Below are positions 41,145 through 49,679 of a stretch of DNA of 55,338 nt, piece after piece. A model generated the notes under the pieces. That model made no database searches and was not told the origin of the DNA. It saw only the letters and a program-made list of their open reading frames with translations. Both the position numbers and the translations under genes were made by a program. Source of the stretch: an uncultured Acetatifactor sp. (lineage in GTDB: Bacteria > Bacillota > Clostridia > Lachnospirales > Lachnospiraceae); assembly GCF_910585425.1 (NCBI RefSeq), contig NZ_CAJUCP010000037.1, positions 1-55,338 on the forward strand, given 5' to 3'. The first letter of the stretch is position 1. Every line of letters starts with the position of its first letter.

Positions 41145-42137
41145 TCAGCCCGCTCTGTGGTATGCCCTGCCCTCACATGCCGCCTGGAATTCCCCAAGCT
41201 TCCGTTTCGCCTCCCCGCTCAGATGCTCCGGAACCTGAATCTGCACGGTCACGTATTGATCGCCGCGGACCTTCGGGTCTTTCATGGAGACGATCCCCTT
41301 TCCCTTCAGCCGGATTTTGGTGCCGGACTGGGTACCCTCCCGAATCTTGCAGAGCACCTTCCCGGAAAGGGTCTGCACCGCCGCCTCGCCGCCCAGCACA
41401 GCCGTGGAGAAGGGGATGTTCGCCACCGTGTACACATCCATGCCCTGCCGCTCAAAGCCCGGCTTCTTCCCCACGTTCACCTTCAGCAGCAGGTCTCCTG
41501 GGCTGCCGCCTCTTCCCCGGGCGCCTTTTCCTCTCAGGCGTATGCTCTTCCCGTCATCGATTCCCGCAGGAATCCGCACACGCAGGGACTGGGGGCCCGC
41601 ACCCTCCCCCGTGTCCAGGCGGAGGGTCTTCTCGCACCCGAAGGCCGCCTCCTCAAAGCTGACGGAAATCTCCGCCCGCAGGTCCGCGCCGCCCCTTCCG
41701 AACCCCTCCCCGAGGTCTTCGCCGAACATGCTCTTCAGGATATCGTCCATGCCGTCGCTTCCGAAGCGGTATTCATAGCGGTATCCGCCTCTGTCCCCGC
41801 TGCCGTAAGCCCGGCGGGCCTCCTGCCCTCCGCAGGCACCGGAGCCTCCGAAGCCATACATGTCTTCAAACGGATTTCCCCGGGAACCGGCATCCTGCGC
41901 CCCGCTGCCGTCGAAGGCGGCATGGCCGAACCGGTCGTAAAGCCTGCGCTTCTCGGGGTCGCTCAGGATTTCGTAGGCCTGGGTGGCCTCTTTGAATTTC
42001 TCTTCCGCCCGGGCGTCGCCTGCGCTGGTATCCGGGTGGTATTTTTTCGCCAGCTTCCGATATGCTTTCTTTATGGTCTTGTCGTCCGCGCCGCGCTCCA
42101 CTCCCAGCACCGCGTAGTAATCTCTTTTCGCTGCCAT
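41145..42137 (-). CDS. DnaJ-like J-domain co-chaperone (CbpA type)
   Basis: Protein of 330 residues. The J domain (1-70) has the HPD motif (KKYHPDTSAGD). A Gly-rich region follows (80-150), then two DnaJ C-terminal beta domains. There is no cysteine-rich zinc-finger region, so it is a CbpA-type co-chaperone for DnaK rather than canonical DnaJ. GGAGGA precedes the ATG. It is downstream of hsp20 in the same direction, behind a hairpin, and may share the heat-shock promoter. Confidence 0.9.
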   Translation of the reverse strand: MAAKRDYYAVLGVERGADDKTIKKAYRKLAKKYHPDTSAGDARAEEKFKEATQAYEILSDPEKRRLYDRFGHAAFDGSGAQDAGSRGNPFEDMYGFGGSGACGGQEARRAYGSGDRGGYRYEYRFGSDGMDDILKSMFGEDLGEGFGRGGADLRAEISVSFEEAAFGCEKTLRLDTGEGAGPQSLRVRIPAGIDDGKSIRLRGKGARGRGGSPGDLLLKVNVGKKPGFERQGMDVYTVANIPFSTAVLGGEAAVQTLSGKVLCKIREGTQSGTKIRLKGKGIVSMKDPKVRGDQYVTVQIQVPEHLSGEAKRKLGEFQAACEGRAYHRAG

Positions 42138-42260
42138 CTTATTCCTCCCGTCTCCGCGTCAGCCTCCGGTTCCCCTGCACGGCCTCCGGCCCACATGCCG
42201 CCTGCGCCTGCCCCGCTGGGGAATGGGCAGGCAGGTGTCCAGCGGCCCGTACAGCAAGAC

Positions 42261-42284
42261 ACCCCGCAGCGTCTCCTGCGGGGT
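42261..42284 (-). terminator. Hairpin between hsp20 and the DnaJ-like gene
   Basis: ACCCCGCAG and CTGCGGGGT pair perfectly (9 bp, loop of 6). On the minus strand no strong T-run follows, so it may only partly terminate or stabilise the hsp20 message. Confidence 0.5.
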
Positions 42285-42307
42285 ATCCTGGCGGCCTGTG
42301 CAAAACA

Positions 42308-42760
42308 TTATCCCTCGATGGAGATGTAATGCTTCTTTTCCTCCACTGCCTTCTTCTCCTCCTTGGGGATATGGAAGGTCAGGATGCCGTTCTCGTACTT
42401 GGGGCGGATGTCCTCCTCGGTCACATGCTCCCCTACGTAGAAGCTGCGGCTCATGCTCCCGGCGTAGCGTTCGCGCCTGACATAAGTCCCCTTCTCATCC
42501 TTCTCGTCCTTGTTCAATCCCTTGGCGGCGCTGACGGTGAGGTTGCCGTTCACAAGCTCCATCTGAATCTCGTCCTTTTTGAAGCCCGGCAGGTCGATGT
42601 CCACCTCGTAGCCGCCCTCCGTCTCCTTCACATCAGTCTTCATCAGGTTCCTGGCGTGCTTGCCGTACAGCGTCCTGTCGATGTCAGGGAATGATGGAAA
42701 CGCGAAATCCTCCATAAAGCTGTCGAACAAATTATCTCTGAAAATACTGGGCATCATCAT
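42308..42760 (-). CDS. Small heat-shock protein, Hsp20/alpha-crystallin family
   Basis: Protein of 150 residues with an alpha-crystallin domain (about 40-140): KTDVKETEGGYEVDIDLPGFKKDEIQMEL, then GNLTVSAAK and YENGILTFHIPKEE. It holds unfolding proteins in an oligomer for refolding by DnaK/DnaJ-type chaperones. AAGGAG lies upstream of the ATG at 42760. A CIRCE operator and promoter precede it, so HrcA represses it and heat induces it. Confidence 0.92.
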   Translation of the reverse strand: MMMPSIFRDNLFDSFMEDFAFPSFPDIDRTLYGKHARNLMKTDVKETEGGYEVDIDLPGFKKDEIQMELVNGNLTVSAAKGLNKDEKDEKGTYVRRERYAGSMSRSFYVGEHVTEEDIRPKYENGILTFHIPKEEKKAVEEKKHYISIEG

Positions 42761-42890
42761 AAGTCATGTCTCCTTTCTGCATCTGCACTTTGCTATCCTC
42801 CGGCGCTGTCCTGTGAAGCGCCGGTTCCTTTGAACCCGGGATCCGATCGGCTCCTGCCTTTCGTTTTCTCTGTTCCCTTGTTCTATTTGT

Positions 42891-42932
42891 ACTATAACAC
42901 TTATTTTAGCACTCGTCAATAGGGAGTGCTAA
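42891..42932 (-). promoter_or_regulatory. CIRCE operator and heat-shock promoter of hsp20
   Basis: TTAGCACTC-N9-GAGTGCTAA (42906-42932) is a perfect CIRCE element, the HrcA-binding site. Minus-strand promoter TTGACG (42914-42919) and TATAGT (42891-42896), 17 bp apart, overlaps it, so bound HrcA would block RNA polymerase. About 130 bases of leader separate it from hsp20. Confidence 0.92.
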
Positions 42933-43037
42933 CAATTTTTGTGAAGATTCTGTGAACTGCACAGGCTTTATCTTTCCCAGAATCATTATAGAATATGAGA
43001 AGCTTTTCAATGGGTTCTGTCCTCCCGCAAAATGTTG

Positions 43038-43067
43038 TTGACCATGCCATGCCACCCGTGCTATAAT
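43038..43067 (+). promoter_or_regulatory. Promoter of the riboflavin transporter gene
   Basis: TTGACC (43038-43043) and TATAAT (43062-43067), 18 bp apart, lie about 25 bp upstream of the riboswitch. Confidence 0.7.
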
Positions 43068-43092
43068 CCTTTCAACAACTGAATAGCAGGAA

Positions 43093-43238
43093 TGTCTTCA
43101 GGGCAGGGTGACTCTTCTCGGATGTCTGTGGTCTGAGAAGCAAGAATTCCCGATCGGCGGTGATAGTCCGCGGGCGCACATGCGCGGGGTTCGGTGAAAT
43201 TCCGGAACCGACGGTATAGTCCGGATTAAAGAAGGTGT
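43093..43238 (+). ncRNA. FMN riboswitch (RFN element)
   Basis: Core landmarks in order: CTTCAGGGCAGGGTGA, AATTCCCGATCGGCGGTGAT then AGTCCGCG, GGTTCGGTGAAATTCCGG, AACCGACGGTATAGTCCGG and closing GAAGG that pairs with CTTC of the 5' end. FMN binding reduces expression of the gene downstream, here the riboflavin transporter. Confidence 0.93.
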
Positions 43239-43247
43239 GTCGGAATG

Positions 43248-43271
43248 GCCAGATGGTATCTGGCTTTTGTC
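43248..43271 (+). terminator. Riboswitch terminator hairpin
   Basis: GCCAGAT-GGT-ATCTGGC followed by TTTTGTCTG lies just after the aptamer, consistent with FMN-dependent transcription termination. Confidence 0.65.
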
Positions 43272-43336
43272 TGCACTCTTTTTTGTCCGCCTGTGAACTG
43301 CTCTGTAGGCAATTTCGATGCACCTGAAACGAAAAA

Positions 43337-43377
43337 AATGACACCTGAAAGGCCTTTCGCCGCTTTCAGGTGTCATT
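43337..43377 (+). promoter_or_regulatory. Second hairpin just upstream of the ribU ribosome site
   Basis: AATGACACCTGAAAG (43337-43351) pairs perfectly with CTTTCAGGTGTCATT (43363-43377). The same TTTCAGG occurs right after it as part of the ribosome site region (43381-43388), and another CACCTGAAA occurs before it (43321), so alternative pairings could cover or free the ribosome site. Confidence 0.5.
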
Positions 43378-43397
43378 ACATTTCAGGAGGTATCCGT

Positions 43398-44057
43398 ATG
43401 AAACACACAAGCACTAAGAAACTGACCACCCTGGGCCTGCTGTGCACGCTGGCCTACATCGCCACCGTCTTTGGCCGCGTCCCGCTGGTCCTGTTCCTGA
43501 AGTACGATCCCAAGGACGTCGTCATCGTCATCGGCGGGCTGCTCTTCAGCCCCTTGACCGCCCTGGCCATCAGCGTCATCGTGTCCGTCACGGAGATGTT
43601 CACCGTCAGCAGCACCGGCTTCTGGGGCTGCCTGATGAACGTCATCTCCAGCTGCGCCTTCGCCTGCCCCGCCGCCTATGTCTATGGGAAAAGGCGCAGG
43701 CTGTCCGGCGCCCTGGGAGGGCTGCTTGGCGGATGGGGCTGCCAGGTGGCGGTGATGATGCTCTGGAATTACCTGGTTGCTCCGGTGTACATGGGGTATT
43801 CCAGGGAGGCGGTGGCGCAGCTGCTGCTTCCGGCCTTCCTGCCCTTTAATGTGATCAAAGGGGGACTGAACGCGGGGATCGCGCTGCTTTTATACAAGCC
43901 CGTAGTCACTGCTCTGCGGCGCTCCCATCTGGCGGAGGCCCTCCCCGCTTCGGAACCTGCCGGAAAAATGCGGTTCCGTCCCGGGGCATTCCTGACTGCC
44001 CTGTTCCTCCTGGCAAGCTGTCTCCTGTTGTTCCTCTCCCTGCGAGGCGCTTTTTAG
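43398..44057 (+). CDS. ribU: Riboflavin ECF transporter S component
   Basis: Protein of 219 residues with six helices and the RibU pattern (LVLFLKYDPKDVVIVIGGLLFSPLTALAISV and FNVIKGGLNAGIALLLYKPV). It captures riboflavin and works with a shared ECF energising module not in this window. The ATG at 43398 follows AGGAGG; an ORF extension into the riboswitch is rejected. The FMN riboswitch upstream fixes its role. Confidence 0.93.
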   Translation: MKHTSTKKLTTLGLLCTLAYIATVFGRVPLVLFLKYDPKDVVIVIGGLLFSPLTALAISVIVSVTEMFTVSSTGFWGCLMNVISSCAFACPAAYVYGKRRRLSGALGGLLGGWGCQVAVMMLWNYLVAPVYMGYSREAVAQLLLPAFLPFNVIKGGLNAGIALLLYKPVVTALRRSHLAEALPASEPAGKMRFRPGAFLTALFLLASCLLLFLSLRGAF

Positions 44058-44530
44058 GGGGCCTGGTATCCCTTGCACACATCCACCCATCCCGCGTGGC
44101 CGGAGCATTCCTCCAGCTCCGGGATGGTGAGCTCTATGGCGCTGTTGGAGCTGCCGCAGGCGGGGAATACCGTCTCGAAGCGCTTCAGGGACACGTCCAG
44201 GTATACCGCCACGCCCGGGTTCACCGCAAAGGGACATACGCCGCCCACGGCATGGCCCACCATGGCCTCCGCCTCCTGGGGCGAGAGCATCTTGGCCTTG
44301 GCGGCGAACTTCGCCTTGTACTTGGCATTGTCGATTTTCGCGTCCCCGGCGGCCACCACCAGCACCGCGCGGCCCTCCACCAGGAAGGAGAGGGTCTTCG
44401 CGATCCTCTCAGGCTGGCAGTGCAGGGCCTGGGCCGCCAGCTCCACGGTGGCGCTGGACATGTCCAGTTCCAGGACCCTCTCTTCCATGCCGTAGTTTCT
44501 GAGATATGCTTTTACTTTCTCGATTGCCAT
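44054..44530 (-). CDS. YbaK/ProX-type aminoacyl-tRNA deacylase
   Basis: Protein of 158 residues with the YbaK/EbsC fold: KTLSFLVEGRAVLVVAAGDAKIDNAKYKAKF, then GHAVGGVCPFAVNPGVAVYLD and ACGSSNSAIELTIPELE. Such enzymes hydrolyse mischarged Cys-tRNAPro or similar. GGAGGA precedes the ATG at 44530. Its stop overlaps that of ribU on the opposite strand. It follows a small membrane-protein gene. Confidence 0.88.
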   Translation of the reverse strand: MAIEKVKAYLRNYGMEERVLELDMSSATVELAAQALHCQPERIAKTLSFLVEGRAVLVVAAGDAKIDNAKYKAKFAAKAKMLSPQEAEAMVGHAVGGVCPFAVNPGVAVYLDVSLKRFETVFPACGSSNSAIELTIPELEECSGHAGWVDVCKGYQAP

Positions 44531-44570
44531 GCTGTTCCTCCAAAATGTAGTCTGGTTTTGTATCTCGATA

Positions 44571-44774
44571 TTATTTCGCCGTCTTTTGGATCGTCTCAAT
44601 GATCCAGCAGGTGCATATCACGATTGCGGCGACGATCAAAAGCCCCGCAAACCCCACGGCAGCGATCGCCAGATCGTTTGCGATAAAAGGGAAAAAGCCA
44701 AACATCGAGCCCACATACCATAAGACAAGGTACAATACAAGGATACATACCGCATTTCTTTCCGTTTCTTTCAT
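44571..44774 (-). CDS. Small two-helix membrane protein, unknown
   Basis: Protein of 67 residues: NAVCILVLYLVLWYVGSMFGF and an N-in second helix (AIAAVGFAGLLIVAAIVICTCWII). It resembles in size and first helix the YhdT/DUF997 partners of sodium symporters, but the typical Pro-Trp-Phe loop is missing. GGAGGAGG precedes the ATG at 44774. It is probably in one transcript with the ybaK-like gene 41 bp downstream. Confidence 0.55.
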   Translation of the reverse strand: MKETERNAVCILVLYLVLWYVGSMFGFFPFIANDLAIAAVGFAGLLIVAAIVICTCWIIETIQKTAK

Positions 44775-45014
44775 AACAGCCCTCCTCCGGGAATTCTGCA
44801 AATTTTGTAAATTGCCATACTTGATTATAAAATATTTGCCCGGGGTTTACAATGTATATTAGAGCGTCTTTTTTCGAATCTGTATGGACGGCTCCTGTCC
44901 GCGGGGTGGCTTCGCGCGCATTTTGCACGGACGATCCCAGGCGGCCGCTGCGGTCGCTTTGACTGCAGACGCCATACAATGGAATTCTACGGCGAAGCCG
45001 TGGCCAGCAATGTA

Positions 45015-45070
45015 TTGACATAGTTTCGATTTTATCATATAATGGCTTTAGTTAGTTATAACTAACTAAA
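45015..45070 (+). promoter_or_regulatory. Promoter with 24-bp DtxR/MntR-like palindrome before the ZIP gene
   Basis: TTGACA (45015-45020) and TATAAT (45038-45043) are 17 bp apart. Directly downstream, 45047-45070 is a perfect palindrome with half-site TTTAGTTAGTTA, covering the expected transcription start. It resembles operators of metal-dependent DtxR/MntR/IdeR repressors, so the transporter gene is likely metal-controlled. Confidence 0.75.
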
Positions 45071-45092
45071 ATATAGAAACGGAGGTCAGACA

Positions 45093-45875
45093 ATGCCAAT
45101 CGAAACTTTACAGGGAATCCTGCTTCCCTTTCTCGGAACTGTCCTCGGCGCTGCCTGCGTGTTCATCATGCGGGACGCGCTTCCCCCGGCCGTACAGAAA
45201 TCCCTCACCGGCTTCGCCGCAGGGGTCATGGTGGCGGCGTCTGTCTGGAGCCTGCTGATCCCCGCCATGGAGGAGGCGGGGCATCTGGGGCAACTGGCCT
45301 TTCTCCCGGCGGTGGCCGGGTTCTGGCTGGGTGTCCTATTCCTGCTCCTGCTGGACCGGACGATCCCCCATCTGCACCAGGGCAGCGCATCGCCGGAGGG
45401 GCCCCGCACCAGGCTGGGGCGCACCGCCATGCTGGTGCTGGCGGTGACCCTCCACAATATCCCCGAGGGCATGGCGGTGGGCGTGGTGCTGGCGGGCTGG
45501 ATGGCCGGGGACGAGACCATCTCCCTGACCGGGGCCCTGGCCCTCTCCATCGGCATCGCCCTCCAGAACTTTCCCGAAGGGGCGATCATCTCCATGCCCC
45601 TGCGGGCGGAGGGCGCGGGGAAGAAGCGTGCCTTTCTCTACGGCGTCCTCTCCGGCGTGGTGGAGCCCCTGGCCGCCCTCCTGACCATCCTGGCGGCGGG
45701 TCTCATCCTCCCGGCCCTGCCCTATCTGCTGAGCTTCGCGGCGGGGGCCATGCTCTATGTGGTGGTGGAGGAGCTGATTCCCGAGGCCTCGGAAGGGGAG
45801 CATTCCAATCTGGGGACGCTGGCCTTCGCAGCGGGGTTCACGGTGATGCTGGCCCTGGACGTGGCCCTGGGCTGA
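45093..45875 (+). CDS. ZIP-family metal transporter
   Basis: Membrane protein of 260 residues with eight helices and the two ZIP metal-site motifs: TLHNIPEGMAVGV in helix 4 and QNFPEGAIISMP in helix 5. A short His-containing loop (PHLHQGSASPEG) precedes. It moves zinc, iron or manganese into the cytoplasm. GGAGGT precedes the ATG. The upstream palindrome suggests control by a metal-sensing repressor, with iron or manganese more likely than zinc. Confidence 0.88.
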   Translation: MPIETLQGILLPFLGTVLGAACVFIMRDALPPAVQKSLTGFAAGVMVAASVWSLLIPAMEEAGHLGQLAFLPAVAGFWLGVLFLLLLDRTIPHLHQGSASPEGPRTRLGRTAMLVLAVTLHNIPEGMAVGVVLAGWMAGDETISLTGALALSIGIALQNFPEGAIISMPLRAEGAGKKRAFLYGVLSGVVEPLAALLTILAAGLILPALPYLLSFAAGAMLYVVVEELIPEASEGEHSNLGTLAFAAGFTVMLALDVALG

Positions 45876-46179
45876 GGGCTGAAGCCGCACGCGTCAGGAT
45901 TTCCGCCGGAAGGATCCGGAAGGCCCCTGCGGAAAATATCGGAAAATATGGCCTCCTCTTTTCAGAAACAGTTGCAAAGACTGTGCGGATATGTTACCAT
46001 AGCTACAGATAATTCTGATGTCAAACATTTCAGAAATTCTGCATCGGCTTCCGAAAGGGGCCTTTGGTCAGGGCGTTTTGCCTGAAAGTATCCGTCAATC
46101 ATTGAAAAGAGCAGGCAGACGCAGCAAGGGCCGTACCGTCTGTCTCCTGTCTGCCTGCCAGAATCCCGGGAGGTATCGT
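45876..46179 (+). other. Gap before the Rpn nuclease gene
   Basis: 304 bp without supported gene. TTGCAA (45972-45977) and TACCAT (45995-46000), 17 bp apart, form a candidate promoter for the nuclease gene. The in-frame extension of that gene from 46018 has no ribosome site. Confidence 0.4.
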
Positions 46180-47304
46180 ATGAAGCAGACGAGAAAGCAG
46201 AGACAAAAGAAAAAAGCGGCCGCGCCGACGCAGGGGCTGCATAAGGCGGCATCGCCGAAGCAAATGGTGCTGAATTCCCAGGTCAGGGACAGCAGCAGCA
46301 AGATCATCTTTGACAACCATATCCTGTGCTCCCAGTTCCTGCGGGATTACGTGAACCTGCCTTATCTGAAGGATGTGCGGCCGGAGGATATAGAGGATGT
46401 GTCGGAACAGTATGTCACACTGTTCGCGGAGGAACGGAATTCCGACAGGGTGAAGCGCGTGCATATCGGCGGCGGGAGCCCTCCTTTCTTTCTGGTGTCC
46501 CTGATAGAGCATAAGACGGCGCCGGATTACAATGTATGCATGCAGTTGTTCCGCTACATGGTCTATATCTGGAACGCCTATGAGAGGGAGGCGGAGGGCA
46601 TCCGGCAGGGCATGTCGAAGCGGAAGGATTTTCTGTATCCGCCCATTCTGCCCATAGTCTATTATGAGGGCGCCGCCGAATGGTACGTGCCGCTGAATTT
46701 CAGGAGCCGCGTCCGGGAGGGGAATACGTTCGGGAAATATATTCCGGATTTCGAGTATTATCTGGTACCGCTGCAGGGTTACAGCAATGAGGCGCTGATG
46801 GAGAAGCGGGATGAAATCTCATTGGTCATGTTGATCAATAAGCTGCAGACCACCGAGGACATCGAAAACTTCCGAAGGCTCCCGGGCAGGGAGATTGAGG
46901 CCATCCTGCAGAATACCCCGGAGCATCTGGTGGACATCATTGCAAAAGTGCTGCAGGCTTTCCTGCTAAAGATGAACGTACCTGTGCCAGAGACAGAGAA
47001 ATTGACTGATAAGGTGAGGGAAAAGAAGATGGGCGAACTGTTTGCGGATATGGAGAAGATGGACATACAGGCGGAGCGGCGGAATACTGCCAATGCGGAG
47101 AGGCGCGCTGACCAGGCCGAGAAGCGGGCGGCGGAAGCGCAGCTCCTGTCAGAGCTCACAGAAAAAAACAGCATAAAGTCAATAGTTGAGCTCTGTCAGG
47201 AGCTGGGCGCGCCAAAGGCTGCCGCCGCAGAAAAGCTCATGGAGAAGATGCACCTGGGCCAGGAGGAAGCCCTGGAGAAGACGGCCCTTTACTGGAAAGA
47301 ATGA
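46180..47304 (+). CDS. Rpn-family recombination-promoting nuclease / transposase_31
   Basis: Protein of 374 residues. The N-terminal part is very basic (MKQTRKQRQKKKAAA), the core is a PD-(D/E)XK-type nuclease domain with LIEHKTAPDYNVCMQLFRYM, and the C-terminal part is a helical, charged tail (ERRADQAEKRAAEAQLLSEL). Rpn proteins cut DNA and promote RecA-independent recombination. The ATG at 46180 follows GGGAGGT. No inverted repeats were seen at the ends, so it is not shown to be an active element. Confidence 0.8.
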   Translation: MKQTRKQRQKKKAAAPTQGLHKAASPKQMVLNSQVRDSSSKIIFDNHILCSQFLRDYVNLPYLKDVRPEDIEDVSEQYVTLFAEERNSDRVKRVHIGGGSPPFFLVSLIEHKTAPDYNVCMQLFRYMVYIWNAYEREAEGIRQGMSKRKDFLYPPILPIVYYEGAAEWYVPLNFRSRVREGNTFGKYIPDFEYYLVPLQGYSNEALMEKRDEISLVMLINKLQTTEDIENFRRLPGREIEAILQNTPEHLVDIIAKVLQAFLLKMNVPVPETEKLTDKVREKKMGELFADMEKMDIQAERRNTANAERRADQAEKRAAEAQLLSELTEKNSIKSIVELCQELGAPKAAAAEKLMEKMHLGQEEALEKTALYWKE

Positions 47305-47333
47305 TACAGGGGCAGCGCGCCCTGCGGAATAGC

Positions 47334-48002
47334 TCATATCTCCTTCCGCAGAGGCGCCGACTGCGCCATCTTGTCCATAGGGGCCCTGTAGACCAGGAGG
47401 GAGAGCAGATACTCCGCCATCGCGCCCGCGGCCAGAATCCCAAAGCCTTCCAGCAGCACCTGCCAGAACGGGGTTCCCCTGCCTGACAGGACGTTCGGCA
47501 GCCCTTTCCCTGACAGTCCCTTCGACATCATAAAGCACAGAACGGGAAGCAGCCCTGCGGAAGCCGCTATGAAGTGTTTATAGGCCACGCCCATATAGAC
47601 CATGATCACGGCTATCGCAATCGCCAGGATTATCATATTTTCATATATAAATTCTCTGTTTTCCGACTTCCCCCAGACCATGATGCCGCAGAACAGCCCT
47701 CCTGTCAGGTAAATGGCGGCCATTATGCTGAAGTTCATCAGCGCCGGAATCTTTGTCTGCAGCTTCTTTTTCAGGGGTGAGGCCTGTACCATGCCCGCAA
47801 CGCTCAGGGAGAAGAGCGCCTGCGTAGGCAGCATCCCCGCCACCAGGAGCATGTAGAATGCGGGGAAGCCGTTTCCGTTCATCCTCCCCAAAATTACGGC
47901 CGGAATCTCCAGCAGCATCACCAGGCCTGCCGCGATGCAGTTCATCTTTATGCCATGGGCATAGCGCAGCATCCTCATCCCCAGTTTCCAGTCATTTATC
48001 AT
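47334..48002 (-). CDS. ABC-transporter-associated membrane protein (second permease)
   Basis: Membrane protein of 222 residues with five or six helices and no recognised motif. It starts inside the end of the preceding permease gene (11-bp overlap, AAGGAG before the ATG), so it belongs to the YtrA-type operon and probably is one of two membrane subunits. Confidence 0.65.
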   Translation of the reverse strand: MINDWKLGMRMLRYAHGIKMNCIAAGLVMLLEIPAVILGRMNGNGFPAFYMLLVAGMLPTQALFSLSVAGMVQASPLKKKLQTKIPALMNFSIMAAIYLTGGLFCGIMVWGKSENREFIYENMIILAIAIAVIMVYMGVAYKHFIAASAGLLPVLCFMMSKGLSGKGLPNVLSGRGTPFWQVLLEGFGILAAGAMAEYLLSLLVYRAPMDKMAQSAPLRKEI

Positions 48003-48696
48003 AATAGCTCCTTTCCACCCTCTTCATGGCGGCCTGCACGATCAGAACGCTCACCGCCGCTCCAAGCGCCATGCACATGATATCGATAATAAATATATGT
48101 TCTGCCAGATTCAGCAGTATCAGGGCAAATGCCGCCAGGAACACGGCCCCGTAGCTGATCAGCAGGTTCATCCAGAAAATGCCGCCGAACCTGGACAGGA
48201 ATGTGCCAAGGGCCGAGACAATGTAAGCGACCAGCACGAAATACAGCAGGACTCCCACGGCGCTTCCGGCATTGCCGAGCCAACTGTGGGCAATGCCGGG
48301 CCGGGAACCGGGGGCGCCTCCCGCCGTCCATCCCCAGGCCAGAGCCGCTGCCAACCGGTGCAGCGCGATAATGCCCAGGGCAGACAGGAACTTCCGCGCC
48401 AGGTCCATCCAAAGCGCATTTTTCAAAATCCCCCTCCCCCGCCCGGAGGCCTTCAGGTACTCCAGCCCCATGGAATCCTTCGCCTGGATCCCGCCGAACA
48501 GCCAGTTGTCAGAGCTGATTTCCGCCATGGGCAGGAGCACCGTCACCACGATCGCCCCCACACCCCCATTGCCGCTCCCCAGCTTTCCCTCCGCCCACAG
48601 ACCGATCCCCAACAGGGCGGCCGGCATCAGCAGGTACACCGCAAGCCGATACCGCGCGCCGGCAAATACCAGATAGCTTTTCATCCGATCCCTCAT
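47992..48696 (-). CDS. ABC-transporter-associated membrane protein (first permease)
   Basis: Membrane protein of 234 residues with about six helices. I use the ATG at 48696, which overlaps the ATPase stop (ATGA), although an ATG at 48708 is also possible. It contains a small Gly-rich stretch near 35-45 and a polar loop (SSDNWLFGGIQAKDSMGLEYLKASG). No family was recognised beyond the ABC context. Confidence 0.65.
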   Translation of the reverse strand: MRDRMKSYLVFAGARYRLAVYLLMPAALLGIGLWAEGKLGSGNGGVGAIVVTVLLPMAEISSDNWLFGGIQAKDSMGLEYLKASGRGRGILKNALWMDLARKFLSALGIIALHRLAAALAWGWTAGGAPGSRPGIAHSWLGNAGSAVGVLLYFVLVAYIVSALGTFLSRFGGIFWMNLLISYGAVFLAAFALILLNLAEHIFIIDIMCMALGAAVSVLIVQAAMKRVERSYYDK

Positions 48697-49649
48697 TCCA
48701 CAGCCCATCCCTTTCCGCGCTTTCCAAGGCTTGTATTGGCCTTCATCACCGCCACGCTGATCTGGGACAGGCTGGGCGTCTCCAGGCTCACGTCCATCCC
48801 GGCCAGCCTCTCCACATTCTCAGCCAGGCAGATCCCCTCAAACCCGTAGGCGCTGCGGTTCATGGAAAAGAGGATCTCTCCGGCCCTCTCCCCGTCCGCT
48901 GCCTCCCCCTTCACACAGACATATTTCTCCTTCAGATCCTCCACAAAGCCCTCCTCCACGATGTTGCCATGCTCCAGGATGATGGCGTAATCCGTCACGT
49001 TCTCCATGTCCGCGATATTGTGGGTGGAGAAGAACACCGACTTCTCCCCGCCTCCCTGCTCCAGATACTCCCGTATCATGTCGCAGAGCCTGTCCCGCAT
49101 CAGGGGATCCAGCGGGGAGGCCGGCTCGTCCAAAATCAGCAGCTTTGTGTCCCTGGCCAGGACCGCCGCCAGCATCAGCTTCATCCTGTTGCCGTCGGAG
49201 AGGCTGCGCACCTGCTTCCCCCCATCGCTGCCGCCGATTCCCAGCTCTCCGCAGATTGCCCGGTATCTCTCCTTATGGAAACCTGCGAACAGGAGCCCGC
49301 TGATCTCCTCCACCTGCCGGGTCGTCCACTGGGGCAGGAAGTAGCAGCCCGGGCCCGTGTAGCCGATCTGCTCCTGGACATCGCCGCAGATTCCCGGCTG
49401 CTGCCTGTCGAAGTAGGTGACCTCCCCCGCGAAGTCCAGCCGTATGCCGGCGAGGATGTTCAGCAGCGTGGTCTTTCCCGCGCCGTTCTCTCCGATCAGG
49501 GCTGTGGCGAAGCCCTTCGGCAGCGAAAGCCGGGGAACCGAGAGCTCGAAGCCCCTGTATTTTTTCCGTAGGCCCCTCCCCTGCAGCGCGGTCTGGAAAA
49601 CTTCATTTTCATGTTTTATTATAGTCGCTTTTTCGTCTATTTTGGCCAT
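48693..49649 (-). CDS. ABC transporter ATP-binding protein of the GntR operon
   Basis: ATPase of 318 residues: Walker A GENGAGKTT, signature variant SLSDGNRMKLMLA (Ser-Asp-Gly), Walker B LLILDEPASPLDP and switch FSTHNI, plus a C-terminal domain of about 90 residues. AAGAGG precedes the ATG. It follows a GntR regulator of the YtrA type and precedes two permeases, the standard order of cell-envelope-stress ABC operons. The substrate is unknown. Confidence 0.85.
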   Translation of the reverse strand: MAKIDEKATIIKHENEVFQTALQGRGLRKKYRGFELSVPRLSLPKGFATALIGENGAGKTTLLNILAGIRLDFAGEVTYFDRQQPGICGDVQEQIGYTGPGCYFLPQWTTRQVEEISGLLFAGFHKERYRAICGELGIGGSDGGKQVRSLSDGNRMKLMLAAVLARDTKLLILDEPASPLDPLMRDRLCDMIREYLEQGGGEKSVFFSTHNIADMENVTDYAIILEHGNIVEEGFVEDLKEKYVCVKGEAADGERAGEILFSMNRSAYGFEGICLAENVERLAGMDVSLETPSLSQISVAVMKANTSLGKRGKGWAVE

Positions 49650-49679
49650 ATCCCTCTTCCTTTCCTCCTGACGGATCTC

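Noticed and set aside
46180..47304. Rpn gene considered as a complete transposon
   Set aside because: No terminal inverted repeats or target duplications were seen at its borders.
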